Under the pieces are notes generated by a model that saw nothing but the letters and a program-made list of their open reading frames with translations, did no database searches and had not been told where the DNA came from. Made by a program: the position numbers and the translations under genes. From Cycas panzhihuaensis (Eukaryota; Cycadophyta), in the NCBI GenBank assembly GCA_023213395.1, contig CM041465.1, positions 33,859,741 through 33,923,740 on the forward strand: DNA of 64,000 bases, given 5' to 3'. Positions 1 to 11,430 of the stretch are shown here, piece by piece (position 1 is the stretch's first letter; each line of letters opens with the position of its first letter).

Positions 1-376
1 AAAAATTTGCATGCATCTAGCTTTAGTTTTCCTTTATTTGTTGATTAAAAGTAAAGTAGGTCTTTTGATGCATTTTGTTTTGCTTCATTGAGCATAACAA
101 ATATATCAAAAAAATAAAAATATAAAAAAGGACACAAACAAAAAAAAGAAAAGAAGAATAAAACCAAAAGAAAAATAAGGGAAAAAAAATGAAAAAGGAG
201 GAAAATAAGAAGGATAACTTTTCTATTTGCATATCCTTTCCTATATCTAAGTAGAACCTGAAAGGTTGAAAAGATTATATAAAATGAGTCCCTAGGAAAG
301 ATACTGAAAATACTATCAATGTAGTTCCAAATCTAGAACTCCTTTACCTAGTTCTGTAGGTTACTGGGTTCTACTA
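1..376 (-). repeat. Candidate 3' LTR end of gypsy D, with A-rich tract
   Basis: This stretch lies just beyond a polypurine-tract-like run read on the minus strand, so it would be the 3' LTR of the outer gypsy element D, running off the left edge. On the minus strand it would start TAGTAGAACCC, with TG changed to TA. I did not find a matching 5' LTR to the right of D, so this is inference. Positions about 100-220 are A-rich low-complexity sequence; a 69-codon minus-strand ORF here is only its T-rich shadow. No gene is supported. Confidence 0.3.
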
Positions 377-385
377 CCCCCCTTT
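377..385 (-). other. Polypurine-tract-like site of gypsy D
   Basis: The plus strand reads CCCCCCTTT, so the minus strand reads AAAGGGGGG. This is the form of a plus-strand primer next to a 3' LTR, and it lies downstream of the D integrase relic in the same orientation. It supports D ending near here, but without a matching LTR pair the call is tentative. Confidence 0.35.
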
Positions 386-782
386 CACATCCACACCTTT
401 TGTCGCATTCTACACCCACAATTTATTAGATGGTATAACTAGGCAAAGACTCCTTCTCAAGAGTTAGGAAAAAGTAGTCCCTTAGGACTTCTTGAATGCC
501 ATATCTCCCACTTTTAATTAAAACAAAGATGATACCTTAACAATCAAAGGATATCTAGTTTAGGTCCTCATAAGAACGTACCAATCCCTAATGTTTAAAA
601 ACTCCTTGATCCAAAGATGATTGTAAGGGCATGAAATCATGTTCTAGAAGATGACTCATTTGTTAACAAATATAACATTTTGAAATATATTCTTTTATGT
701 CCTTGAATAATTGTAGTCACCATAATCTTGATAATAATATTTTTCTAACCATGGCTTTGGGTCTAATGTGACTGCCAACTAT
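386..782 (-). pseudogene. Gypsy D integrase N-terminal (HHCC) relic
   Basis: On the minus strand from 782, the frame reads VGSHIRPKAMVRKILL, then a W-rich stretch (one W is now TGA), then KEYISKCYIC. This is the HHCC zinc-binding region that opens Ty3/gypsy integrases; the final C-x2-C pair is intact. Continuing left to about 590 are residues typical of the linker before the catalytic core, such as LQSSLDQGVF. From about 386 to 590 I can no longer align it to an integrase core, so the DDE domain is probably deleted. It continues the protein interrupted at 39,245. Confidence 0.7.
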
Positions 783-998
783 TGTAGAAATCTCAAATAG
801 ATTGAATGAGATAAAACTACTTGTATTATTATGGGAGGGAATGCCTCCATAAATATACATGAGAGAATGTAACTAAAACAAGTATAATTAACTAAAATAA
901 GTACAATTAACATGTATCCGATAAGTGTATAAGTAACATAAAGAGGGGCTTAAACATTTCCCCTTAGATAACCTAAAATTAAATATTACATTCTAATA
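783..998 (-). repeat. 3' LTR of copia A
   Basis: Matches 39,046-39,244 over its whole length with scattered substitutions. This copy is 17 bp longer because of an internal tandem duplication near 885-905. Both copies start TGTAGAAATC on the plus strand and end AATA, so in element orientation both begin TATT rather than TGTT. Confidence 0.85.
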
Positions 999-1007
999 CC
1001 CTCTCTT
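999..1007 (-). other. Polypurine tract of copia A
   Basis: The minus strand reads AAGAGAGGG directly next to the 3' LTR, the standard plus-strand primer position for a copia element. Confidence 0.8.
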
Positions 1008-2700
1008 AATGTTTTACACTTTTAAGCCTATTCTATCTCTAAGAAACTAAAATTTGTCTTTTCTAAGTGGTTTAGTCAAAATATTAGCAACTTGCTCTGC
1101 TATAGGATAGTATGCTAAATCAATTTCTATGTTATGAGTATTCTTTCTATGAAATGATGATGCAATTCTATATGTTTTGTTTATGCATGAAGGGTTGAAT
1201 TCTTAGTCAATTTTATTGCACTCTAATTTTCATAAAGCATTGTTTTTGGTCTCTATTAATGTTGATCCAAATCCATTAGCAATTATCTTAACCAGATTGC
1301 TTCACATGTTGCATTCATGAATGACTTATATTCTTCTTTAATTAAGGAGAGTGTCAATATTGGTTATCGTTTTCTATGTGAAGAGATGGCTATTGTACCT
1401 AACAAGAAATAGTATCCACTCATAGATCTCCTTTTTTCTTTGTCTTTTGCCTAGTTATAATTACAGAATCTTATCAAATTAGTTATTTTCTCTTTGGGAT
1501 ATACTGGCTTTAGGTTGATTATTCCTATCAGATATCTGAGTATCCTTTTGGTCGCTTTCCAATGCCTTATTTTAGGCTCTTTCATATATCTAGAAATCAT
1601 ACCCACTTAATGTGAGATGTCTAGTCTAGTAGCAATGAGATATATTAGACTTTCAATCAACTACCTATGAAGGATGGAGTGAACTATAGGTTCTTATTCA
1701 TCAAGGACTAACTTATAGTTTACTTCTATGGGAGTTGCACATTAGTTGTAATTCTCCATTTGAAACTTAACTAACAAATCTTTGATGTATTTGCTCTTTG
1801 ACAGTGTGATTGACTCTTTATTTTGACCAACTTCTAACCCTAGGTAATAGTTTAGTAAACCCAAATCTATCATCTCAAATTACTTTTCTAACAAACATTT
1901 TATATTTGTGATTGATTCTTTATCATTTCTTATAAGAATCATATCATAAACATAAAAACCTATTATTGTGATTTTCCCATTTTTCTTTCTTACATATAGA
2001 CTAAAACCTAAACTACATTGGTGAAAACTATTTTGTGATAGATGTTTGTCTAGTTTAGTATACTAGGCTCTGGGAACTTATTTCAACCTATAAAGAGCCT
2101 TCTTCAATTTGCATATTAGATGTTCTTATCCCTTTTTTATATAGCCTTCTAGCTACTTCATATAGACCTCTTCTTTCAAGTCTCCATTTAAAAAAAACAC
2201 TTTTGACATCTAACTAGTAAATTTCCTAATTGTTTTGAGCTACTAAAAATATTACCATTCTAATTATTCTTAATTTAGCCACTAGAGATAATGTCTCATT
2301 GAAATCTATCCTAATAGTCTAAGTATATCCCTTTACCATAAGTATAGCTTTGAATTTTCCTATTTTGCCATTAACTCCTTGTTTCACCTTGTACATCCAT
2401 TTGTAGTTGACCACAGGTTTGTTGGGAGGTAATTCAACTAAATTCCAAGTTTGATTCATGCTAATGGAGTCTATTTTTACATCCATTATTGTTCTATATA
2501 CTGCATGTTCCTTTGCTTCTTCAAAGGATTAGGGTTCTAGTCTATTTAACAATGCTTGATATTGATGACTTCTAGTCTTATGTGTGAAGAGATCTCCCTT
2601 TCCTTTCTTGATGATTTTGATGTACCATTTTGGTAACCTTTTTGTATCTTCATCCGTGGTTAAACCTTTAGGTGATAGTTCCTCTGCTTCATGTGTCATT
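1008..2700 (-). pseudogene. Copia A reverse transcriptase-RNase H relic
   Basis: Read leftwards from about 2,480, the RT opens with ELPPNKPVVNYKWMYKVK, a well-kept copia RT N-terminal motif. Next come degraded palm motifs. Near 1,940-1,955 the catalytic YVDD is read as YVYD, so one aspartate is lost. The C-terminal part (about 1,010-1,250) shows the copia RNase H tail: KNTHNIEIDLAYYPIAEQV followed by NILTKPL. Many in-frame stops, mostly TAG, and several frameshifts are present. As part of pol this domain would have copied the element RNA in cytoplasmic particles; it is certainly dead here. Confidence 0.8.
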
Positions 2701-3236
2701 AGAGTGGATTCTGATTCTTCTAGATCATCTTCTAAAGTTATTCTTAATGTCTCCTCTATAAAAGGTCCTTCTTGAAGTACAATCCTTGGTGCTTCTTCAA
2801 TTATTTAGATTGGGGACTTATCTTTAATAGTGTCTTCTTCATTAAATATAACATCCCTACTCATATAAATTTTATCAGTTTTTGGATCTATGCACTTATA
2901 TGCCTTTGAGTTTTTGTTGTATATAATCATGATGCAATTTATACATTTGGAATCAAGCTTAGACATTTTTTTGTTAGGTATATGAACAAACACTTGACAC
3001 TTGAAAACCTTTAGGTTACTTACATCTGGTTTTCTCCCCATCCATGCTTCTTCTAGACTGATTTTAAGTGCTTTAGTTAGACTTCAATTTATTAAATAAT
3101 AGGTTGTACTTACTTCTTCTACCTAGTAATCTTTAGAGACCTATTTTTTATAAACCATGCTACATGCCATCTCCATAATGGTTCTATTTTTCTATTCAGC
3201 AATACCATTAGACTATTGTGTATAAGGAGTTGTAAC
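2701..3236 (-). pseudogene. Copia A integrase C-terminal relic
   Basis: A 78-codon open stretch at 2,805-3,041 reads GRKPDVSNLKVFKC, then VHIPNKKMSKLD and KAYKCIDPKTDKIYMSRDV. This is the copia integrase C-terminal region (the W-x-G-x-KP, HIP and R-DV-F landmarks). Acidic, Ser-rich linker sequence towards RT follows (2,584-2,800). The integrase is cut at 3,236 by insertion of copia F and resumes at 9,544. Confidence 0.8.
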
Positions 3237-3625
3237 TATTAAATTATTTAAGATCTAAGCTACCATATGCTCTAATTAAAATATTAAGAAAAATAATAGT
3301 AATAGGTAATAAAACAAGTAAAATATATAAGAACAATTCAAATGGATAAAGTACAGGTGAATCTATCACCACGTAGAGCTCTATTTAAGCAGAGCTTCCA
3401 TATTAATCATAATCCAATATGCAATACAATGGTGCGGGGCTTAATTTATAGGAAACCTACCAATATTTTGAGAGATGTAAGGCCAACTAAGTAGTAAATG
3501 AGGTAGACATGACCAATTTATATAATAACATTAAAGGACAACAAAAGGGTCACCTTAATACTACATAATGTATATAAATTATATAAAATATAAGAAAGAA
3601 TGGGTGATATTACATGGTTTTAACA
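3237..3625 (-). repeat. 3' LTR of copia F, with polypurine tract
   Basis: Pairs with 9,144-9,538. Directly inside it, 3,626-3,634 reads AAGGGAGGG on the minus strand, the polypurine tract. In element orientation the LTR begins TGTTAAAACC and ends in ATA, where the CA end has become TA. Confidence 0.88.
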
Positions 3626-3639
3626 CCCTCCCTTAATAG

Positions 3640-5770
3640 CAACTTCATTTATTCTAATACTAAGGTTGTGTCTAAACCATTCAAACTTTACTTTACAAAG
3701 TTCTTTAGTGAAGATGTCTGTAACCTAGTCTTCAGTTGGTTGGTGAACTCGGTTGATGAAGTCATTAAGAGATTATTACAAGTGACCCTCATTTATGACC
3801 TTTCCATTTGCAAAGTCACTCTTCAATACCAAGTTAGATTTATGAAACTTAATAGGGCCATGGGTATGTAATCTTACTTTATAAAGCCTTCTAGAATCAA
3901 CAAACTTCTTTCTAGATGGCACATCTATCAACTCCCAAGTGCTATTCTTGATAATAGAATTTATTTCTTCATCCATAGCAATTTCCATATTTGGTCTTTG
4001 ACTATCTCTTCAAATGTGGAAGGCTTAGGTGTTTTAGGAATATATGTAATTAGGACAAAATTTGTAGAGTGTCTTATTTTAAAAGGCCTTTTTATAGTTG
4101 TGGGAGGAGGAGGAGCATCCTTTAAGAGTTGTTGTACCTACTTAGAAGGTGTCTCAATATAATGGCTTCCACCTAAAGGTCATTAACTAAAATTAGAGGT
4201 AATGTTGTGCTTACTTGAGTTGATGTAGACATTTCTAGAATGAATGAGGGACCTAGAGTGTAGGAGGAGGCCAGTACTAGTGGCTCCATAACTTATCCAA
4301 GAGTCATTTGAGATATACCAACTTCTTCTATTGCTACAATCTGAGGTTAAGGTGGACTTAGGTCCTATGAATCTTCTACAAATATTATATCCCATATGGT
4401 GTAAGCTTAGTTCCCGACCATGTCAAATACTTTATAGGCTTTGTAACCAGGTACATAGACAAGTAAGGTGCATCTTAGGCTCTTATCATCAAGCTTCTTT
4501 CCATTGTCCTTTGGAACATGTTTATATGTCGTGCATCCAAAGATCTTCAAGTGTGTTACTAATGGTTTTTAACATGACCAAGCTTCTTTAGGAGTAATAT
4601 TCCTAACTACAAATGTGGGACGTATGTTGATTAGGTAAGTAGATGGCTATGGCATTAGTCTAAAATCTAGTGGCAAGATTAGTGGCACTAAGCATGGCTT
4701 TTCCTTTATTTATTAATGTCTGATTCATCCTTTTAGCCACATCATTTTGCTGAGGTGTGTGGCAAGCTAAGAATTGATGTTGGATGCCATGTTTCTTGTA
4801 AAAAATATTGAACTAATTAGAAATATATTCACCATCATCATTAGATCTAAGGGTTTTAATTGTCATTCCACTTTTATTTTCTATGGCAACTTTGAACTAT
4901 TTAAATTTGTCTAGGGCTTGATACTTTTTCTCAAGAAATAGACCTATACTTCTCTTGAGAAGTCATCTATGAATGTGATAAAATAGTAGATGGGCAAGGC
5001 CTACAAATGTTTAAGTGGACCAACTCTAATGGTGTTAATTCTCTTCATGCATTCTTAGAAGGGAATTTTTCTCTTTGCTACTTTCCCTTTAGGTAAGCCT
5101 CATATATGATATTGTATCTCTTAATTTTAGGTAAACCATGTATCATTTGGAGACTAAACATGAGGTTCAAGCTTTGGATATTTAAATGACCTAGGCATTG
5201 ATGCCATAAGTGGTCTTTGGAAGCATTTGAGGTGACAATATCCTTTGAATGTAAGCATTCACCCAATTCTTATATGCAAGGAGACTCTTCATCAATTACA
5301 TCCTTCCCCTTATCAAGTTGAGCTATGTTGGCTATTGAGTAAGATTCATTTTATGGAGTAGTGGTAAGGGGGACATCATCCAACTTATATAAGCCACCAT
5401 ATTTATATCCTATGACCACAAGTTTACCTATTGCATGGTCTATGATTCTACAAATGCCTTAGCTAAATAGGGCATCTAAATTCTACTTGTCTATTTGACT
5501 AATAGAGAGCAAGCTTATCTTCATTCTAAGTACAAGGAACAGATTATTATTGTGGTTCTTGATGCTGGAGTCCTTTAATACTATCAATTCCCTACTAATT
5601 TTAGTTACATCATAAGTTAAATTATCCCCAAATATAACAGTTTAAGTATTGATTGGATGGGTCTCTTCTAATATCTTTTCTAAACTAGTCATATATCTCA
5701 TTGCACTTGAGTTAGGGAGCCAAGTATTCTCATCAAGTTAAGACAAAAAAATAACAAAGAATAGGTCACA
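3640..5770 (-). pseudogene. Copia F pol relic (PR-IN-RT, RT/RNase H deleted)
   Basis: Reading leftwards: protease near 5,640-5,735 (WLPNSSAMRYMT, where the catalytic DSG now reads NSS), then the pre-integrase zinc domain at 5,078-5,266 (LWHQCLGHLN and later EAYLKGK, one Cys lost), the integrase core and C-terminus (about 4,200-5,070), and the RT start at 3,776-3,988 (DEEINSIIKNSTWELIDVPS). After KVINEGHL the frame jumps to the end of RNase H (VTDIFTKELCKVKFEW, about 3,640-3,720). About 1 kb encoding the RT palm and most of RNase H is therefore missing compared with copia C. TAG stops interrupt all parts. Confidence 0.75.
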
Positions 5771-7156
5771 GGAGGACAAGTCTTGATCGTCTCCTATATT
5801 GCCTCGTTGTTGTTGATTGTTCTACTAGTTCCTTTTATTTTTATTAGGAAACCATTACCTATTCTAAGAACTTTGGCCTTGAGTGGGTCTAGGATTCCAA
5901 TTTTATTAGTAGAATTCGCCTTATGGTTGGAATGATGGCCCTCCTTATGGATAGTAAGGGTCCTTTTACTATTGAATAGGGTTATCTTATTGGAAATAAA
6001 GGCCTCCTTATTATATAATAAAGCCTCCTTATTGCAATACTCCTTATAGAGGACATGGTCCTCCTTATTGATATCATTATCTTTGTTGAGGGTAACTAGG
6101 ACCTCCTTATTGATATGAGGGTGCTCCTTATTAGTAGATTGGGTAAGGTTATTGATAATATATCCCATAAGATTGGATCCCTTGGTTATATAAAAGTTAC
6201 AAATTAGATTGTTATCTCCTACATTTAAAAGCTAGATATTTAGTTTTGTCACAATAGAGGTAGGTAATATTTAGTCTACCCTACTAGTTCTTTTGAGGTT
6301 ATGCCTATGGTTGATATTGAGACAATTAAGGCTACATACTTAGACATGAGTAGGAGGTGTTAACTAGTTGTTGTTGCTATTGAGTTAGTTGTTAATGTAG
6401 TTCCTGAGATATGGTGAGAGAGTCTAAGTGTTAAGAGAGATCTTAGTGCTAACTAAGTTGTTGAGTTGCTATATTAATAGTCTTGCCCTTTTTTGAGTTA
6501 TGGGTTATAAAGGTGGGAGTTGAGCTAGATATGGATGTCACCCTATGTCAGTTAAGTATATTCTCCTCTCATAACAAGAGCCCCTGAAAGGTTATGAAGT
6601 CTATTTTAAAATAATTATTATGTAATTTGGAGACAAAGAAGTTATATTCTATGAGTAGGATGTTTGTGATACTAGTGATTAAATCATATTCTGAAGGTGG
6701 CTAACCAAGGATTTTAAGTTTGTTCTTGATTGTTTTGACTTCAATTAAGTGGTTAGTAGTGTTTCTAACAAAAGGCATTACAAATAGGCAAGCTTTGAGG
6801 GTTAGGGATCTAGATTTATCCTTTCTCTCATAGAGGTAATAAAGTATACTCCATGCCTCATGAAATGTTTAGGCAGTTTCAATATTTTAGTCCACTTATT
6901 CTTCAATAGCCAAGTGGAGGAAGGATAACGCAATGTTGTCCTTAACTTTGAAGTTAGCTAAGGTTATGGAATTAGGTGGAATTATTATGATAGGATCATT
7001 AAGGTCTTTTGTTGACATAGGAAGGGATATGCTCCAATTGATATAGGCTCAAAATTCATTCATGATAAGTAAGTTCTTAACTTATTTTTTCCATGGTATA
7101 AAGTTGTTAATATCATTTAGTTTAATGTTATTAAAAAGTAGCATTTGTGATGCCAT
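5771..7156 (-). pseudogene. Copia F gag relic with Q/G-rich repeat tail
   Basis: The minus-strand ATG at 7,156 opens a frame beginning MASQMLLFNNIKLNDINNF, matching the gag start of copia C, followed by the copia gag core to about 6,560. The C-terminal part (5,930-6,140) is a run of short imperfect repeats, each close to CAATAAGGAGG on the minus strand. Where TAA and TAG replace CAA and CAG this means a Gln-Gly-rich tail. A 124-codon ORF at 5,794-6,168 in another frame (NKE repeats) is a by-product of those repeats, not the gag frame. Confidence 0.7.
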
Positions 7157-9131
7157 GATTCTAAGTTTTTTTTGGTTTTTGTTTTTATGTCTTTAAAGGT
7201 TATGTAATTGAGTATTAATCTACCTAAGAGGCTACTAATCTAAGATTCTAAGGTTTAAGGGTCTCCAAGAAAGTTCTCAGTTATTAACCTGTCTAGTAGC
7301 ACCTACCTGCATGTGGTAAACTAAGGACCTGATATATTGGTATGTTAGCTCAAAGCTCGATATACATTAGTATGTGGTCTATAAACAAGGTCTAGGACCC
7401 CCTTGATTTATTTCCCCACCTACACTAGACTTATACCTAGCAATAGATCTAGCGATGAAAACTTGTCTAACTAAGACACTCACCCCCTCTAAATCTAGCC
7501 TCATCTCAAAACTCTAATAAGAAAGGGTAAACACTTTAGCCTACCACCTATTACACTTGATAGATAATGGTTTCTTCAGCAAATTAGAGTAAGCCAATGG
7601 TGTATACAGGGTGGTAACTTTAGGGGTCCTAATAGTTCTTCTTATAAGGCTAGAAATGGGAGATTCAATTTAGAAATTATCTTTTTAATATGAAAGATTG
7701 ATTTTATGATGAGTTTCTTATAAGCACAAGGTTACTTTTAAGTAAAAAACTAAAATAAAAATGAAAATAAAGTAAATTAAAAAGCAAAGATGGGTTTAGT
7801 GTTCTCTTTGATAGGTCTAGCTCAAGAGAGAACTATGCCAATCTTCTAAGAGAAACACCTACACAAGAAACAACACCATGCACGTATTAGCCTTAAAAAA
7901 TAGAATTAGATGGCTAAACATAAATTAGCCATAGCCTAAAGTAACATAAAAACTTTAAAGAAATTGAAATAAGCCTTTAAAAATAAAAATAAAAAAAGGC
8001 TCAAAATATTTAAATATTAAGGTCAATTTTAGTAGCTTATATCTTCATCAAATCAACTCTAAATCTAGCTCAATCAGATCCTAAACTATAGAGCTCTAAA
8101 TCTACTTTCTGACAATCCAAATGGTTTGTAAATTAGACTTACGGTTGTTGATATATTATTAAATGAGTGCAAGTGCCTTTTTATGACAAAATCCAAATGA
8201 AGATGGGCTTAAGCCCCTTCTAAAATAGGCCTCCAATCACATATTCTACACATGACCACCCGTTGATACAGTTAGGGGGGTTATGGATCTAGAATTATAT
8301 CAAATATAGCTTAATATTTTTTAAATTTATAAAAATATTCAAAAGTAGCTAATGACCATTTAAAGTCTGCCCCTTTATACGAAAAAGAGGGTCATATAAA
8401 TGATGTGTGTGATTGGATTAGGGGGCTAAAGGCCCAAATTCAAGTGAAAGATCAAAACTAATTTAATTGTATGATCTAAAGTTAAGAACAATTGAGAAAA
8501 TATAAATGTTTTTTGATAAAAAAGAGTCATTAAGGTTCTCATAACCTGTGTGTAACATGTGGAGAGGTGCAGGAGCAATCTAAAGGTCTAAATTATCACC
8601 AAATGCAACAAAACTTTAGGGGAAGGGACATAGATGTCAAAGGGACCCAGAGGAATAAAAGTTTTTAATAAATGAGATTGTAATGAGGAGAACAGAGCTA
8701 TGGAAGATCAAAGAGCCATAGGAGCCAAATACAGCAGAACTGGCTAAGCCAGAGCTTAAAACTGCTTAAGATATGTCTAAATCTATTCTCACAGATAGAT
8801 AATGAGGGTGCAAGGCCACCAAAAGGAGAAATATAGCTTTAGGAAAGAGAAATGAGTAGATCTAAGGTTGGCATAAGGTAGAAATGGGCTTTTTTCTCCA
8901 TCTTTTCTTACGAAACTAGAACCAAATCTCATATGTCTGTAAATGAGCTTGGAATCTATTACAAGAGGTTGATATCTAGTGGAAAATGTTACACTTCATG
9001 TAAATACTATAAAATATATGATTTTTTTAGAGAAAATTAAGGAAATCAAAGTAAATAAGATGTCGTTATAAAGGAATAGGCCTCCATTTATTAGTATTAC
9101 ACCAATAAAACTTAAAATCAAAACATAAATG
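7157..9131 (-). other. Long untranslated leader of copia F
   Basis: About 2 kb separates the gag ATG from the primer binding site, with no ORF or protein similarity. Part of it resembles the leader of copia C, for example the stretch around 7,800-7,870 and C near 31,600. It is therefore element leader rather than a separate insertion. No RNA gene was recognised in it. Confidence 0.55.
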
Positions 9132-9143
9132 GCTTTGATACCA
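9132..9143 (-). other. Primer binding site of copia F
   Basis: The minus strand reads TGGTATCAAAGC directly inside the 5' LTR. This is one base from the TGGTATCAGAGC site that pairs with the 3' end of initiator methionine tRNA in most plant copia elements. Confidence 0.85.
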
Positions 9144-9538
9144 TGTTAAATACTTCAAGATCTAAGATATCCTATGCTCTGATCAAAGTATTAAGCAAAA
9201 TAATAGTAACATGCAAAAGAGGAAAAAATAAATAAATATGTAAGAACAATTTAAATGGATAAAGTACAGGTGAATTTGTTATCATGTAAGCTCTATTTAG
9301 GTAGATCTTATGTATTAATCATAATCCAATGTACAATACAATGGTACAGGGCTTAATTTATAGGCAACCCACTAATATTTTGAGAGATATAGTAAGCTGA
9401 CTAAGCAACAAATGAGGTGGACCTAACCAATTTATACAATAATATTAAATTACAATAAAGAGTTGTCTTAACATTACACAATATATATAAACTACATGAA
9501 ATATAAGAAATTGTGGGTACTATTACATGGTTTTAATA
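9144..9538 (-). repeat. 5' LTR of copia F
   Basis: Pairs with 3,237-3,625. It starts TGTTAAATAC on the plus strand next to the PBS and ends TTTTAATA, where the partner has TTTTAACA, so in element orientation the outer TG has become TA. The target duplication GTAAC follows at 9,539-9,543. Confidence 0.88.
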
Positions 9539-9543
9539 GTAAC

Positions 9544-10362
9544 CTGCTTGCATATGCCAATGATTTTACAATAATCCAAAAATTCCTTTAAAATGTATTT
9601 ACTCCTACCATCAAATTTGATACATTTTATTTTTTGCCTTAATTCCAATTCCACTTCAACTTTAAATTCTTTGAATGTATAAAATACTTCTAACTTATTA
9701 TGAAGAAAATAAATCCATACTTTCTTAGAAAATCATTGATGAAAGTTAGGAAGTATATGGAACCATTAATTGAGTGTGGTGTTAAAGGACCATATAGATC
9801 TATGTGTATTAATTCCAATTTATCTTGAGCACGCCATTCGCTTATCTTGAAGAGAAGACTGTTATTTTTCAAACCAATAGCCTTTGCATATAAAATAATC
9901 AGATGAAGTCAAGGAAAGTCCATTGACCATACCACTTTTTTTTATCATTTCTAATTTATCTAAAGGAAGATATATATACTTAAAATGCCATAATTTATTA
10001 TTAACATTAGGGTTTACAATGGAGCATACCTTTACCTCAATATTAGGAATGATAAGATTTGAGAGTAGTTTATAGAGGTCATTACATTTCACCCCTTTGG
10101 TGATCACAACACCATTGTTTTCCATATCCACTATATAGCATTTGCCTTTTTCATCCATTTCTTAATTTTTTGTTACTAAGTTAAGATACTAAGAGAAAAT
10201 TCATCTTTAATCTAGGTATAAGGAGGACATTTCTAATCTTTTTTACACTTCCTTATAAATCATAGCTATGGTACCTACTCCTTTAATATTTAAGGGATAC
10301 TTATCACCTAATTTGATTGATTTATCAATAGAGTAGGTTTTGAGAGAAATAAACCAATCTTC
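9544..10362 (-). pseudogene. Copia A pre-integrase, integrase core and protease relic
   Basis: From 10,362 leftwards the protease continues (EDWFISLKTYSIDKSIKLG), followed by the GAG-pre-integrase domain at 9,862-10,158 (ITKGVKCNDLY, then KLWHFKYIYLPLDKLEMIKK, with HHCC residues partly lost). The integrase core start is at 9,690-9,872 (LIHIDLYGPL, carrying the first catalytic Asp, then YFLTFINDF). The core is cut at 9,543 by copia F and continues at 3,236. Copia B enters at 10,362 inside the protease, and the other half of that codon run is at 29,876-29,922. Confidence 0.8.
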
Positions 10363-10578
10363 TATAGAAGCTAATGTTTTATCTAGGGTTATGATGTGTT
10401 CCTAAAGTATTTAGTTGAGGGTCCTCAACCCTTCTGCTCTTCTCTCCCAAGGTGACAAGTGGCATAATCATGTTGAGCAATTGTCATTTGTACCTCCTCC
10501 ACAATTGTATATATACAATCAAATGATTGATCAATAAAGTGAAGAGAAATCATCAATTATTATATTAAATCATTAACA
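10363..10578 (+). repeat. 5' LTR of copia B
   Basis: Begins TATAGAAGCTAATG and ends AACA. The partner at 29,660 begins with the same TATAGAAG, so the TA start is shared by both LTRs. It contains a TATA-like palindrome (ATTGTATATATACAAT near 10,504) and an AATAAA polyadenylation-like hexamer near 10,533, in the right order for an LTR promoter and terminator. Confidence 0.9.
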
Positions 10579-10590
10579 TGGTATTAAAGC
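10579..10590 (+). other. Primer binding site of copia B
   Basis: TGGTATTAAAGC immediately follows the 5' LTR. It differs at two positions from the initiator methionine tRNA site TGGTATCAGAGC, both C-to-T or G-to-A changes. Confidence 0.85.
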
Positions 10591-11430
10591 AGGTCATTAG
10601 GTCCTCATATTTGTGAGAGAGTTAAGCTAAAGTTTCTCTGAAGAAGAAAGATTGAATTAAGTCATTGTCAAAGAGCATTCACTTCTGAAGGTCAAATTCA
10701 TTTAAAGCAAACATCAAGCTAGTTTCTAAGGAGATCATACAATCATACGGAAGTGTATAGCCTTGTATAGATGCCAAAATTCAAAGTCCTCAGAATTTGA
10801 TGAAATTTACCCAAATTTTAGACCACCCTCCTTAACACATTTCTCTTCTGGAGTGACATCATTTAAATCCATTTTGGTGTAGTTTTGTCCAGTCATAAGG
10901 GCTCGCAAGTTTGAGGCTTCTCCTCTTCAAAATTCTCTCAAAAATCATTTATTCAAGGTTCCAAAAACTCCTCTCATCTTTGATTAATAGTGTTAAGTCC
11001 ATCTTTCAAGAGATTTGATCTATTTTTTTAAAGATTTTTCTCCATTTTCTCTAAAACTCTTGGGCATGGGTTTTCACCTTCTTGATGTCGTATCTCTCAA
11101 ATCTAAGACAATTCTAAGATAATAAACACATTTTTAGATACCCATTTATGTGTACTTTAGTTTGAGATGGTCATTTTTCTTTTCCATACACTTTGGGTTC
11201 TTCATAGGTTTTCATCTTCTTGCTATCATATCTCTCAGACCTAAGATAGTTTTAAGATAATAAACACATTTTTGGATACCCATTTGTGAGTACTTTAGTT
11301 TAGGACCATCATTTTTCTTGTCCATGTACTTTGGGTTCCATATAGAATTCTGTACAACCATCTATACATATGTCCTTATAACCTCATGTCATTAAATCTG
11401 ACCTTCTTAGTACTCAATTCACAAATAATT
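10591..11430 (+). other. Leader of copia B
   Basis: A leader of 840 bp lies between the PBS and the gag ATG and has no coding content. It contains a roughly 125-bp direct duplication: 11,040-11,160 and 11,165-11,290 share TCTAAGACAATTCTAAG-like and AATAAACACATTTTTGGAT-like segments with a few substitutions. Both copies lie wholly inside the leader. Confidence 0.55.

Larger units (their letters stand above)
3237..9538 (-). mobile_element. Ty1/copia element F, inserted in A integrase
   Basis: LTRs at 3,237-3,625 and 9,144-9,538 are flanked by a perfect 5-bp target duplication, GTAAC, at 3,232-3,236 and 9,539-9,543. On the minus strand the order is 5' LTR, PBS, a leader of about 2 kb, gag (ATG at 7,156), protease, integrase, RT N-terminus, then a jump to the RNase H tail, polypurine tract and 3' LTR. 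The LTRs, leader, gag and polypurine tract are related to copia C, so F and C belong to one family. F is 6.3 kb and lacks most of RT and RNase H. Confidence 0.9.

Noticed and set aside
23-232. 69-codon F/Y-rich minus-strand ORF at the left edge, looking like a membrane peptide
   Set aside because: It is the translation of an A-rich low-complexity tract, with no homology or start context.
5794-6168. 124-codon ORF with NKE repeats that might look like a new repetitive protein
   Set aside because: It is an out-of-frame reading of the gag-tail repeats of copia F. The gag frame established from the ATG and the C relative differs.
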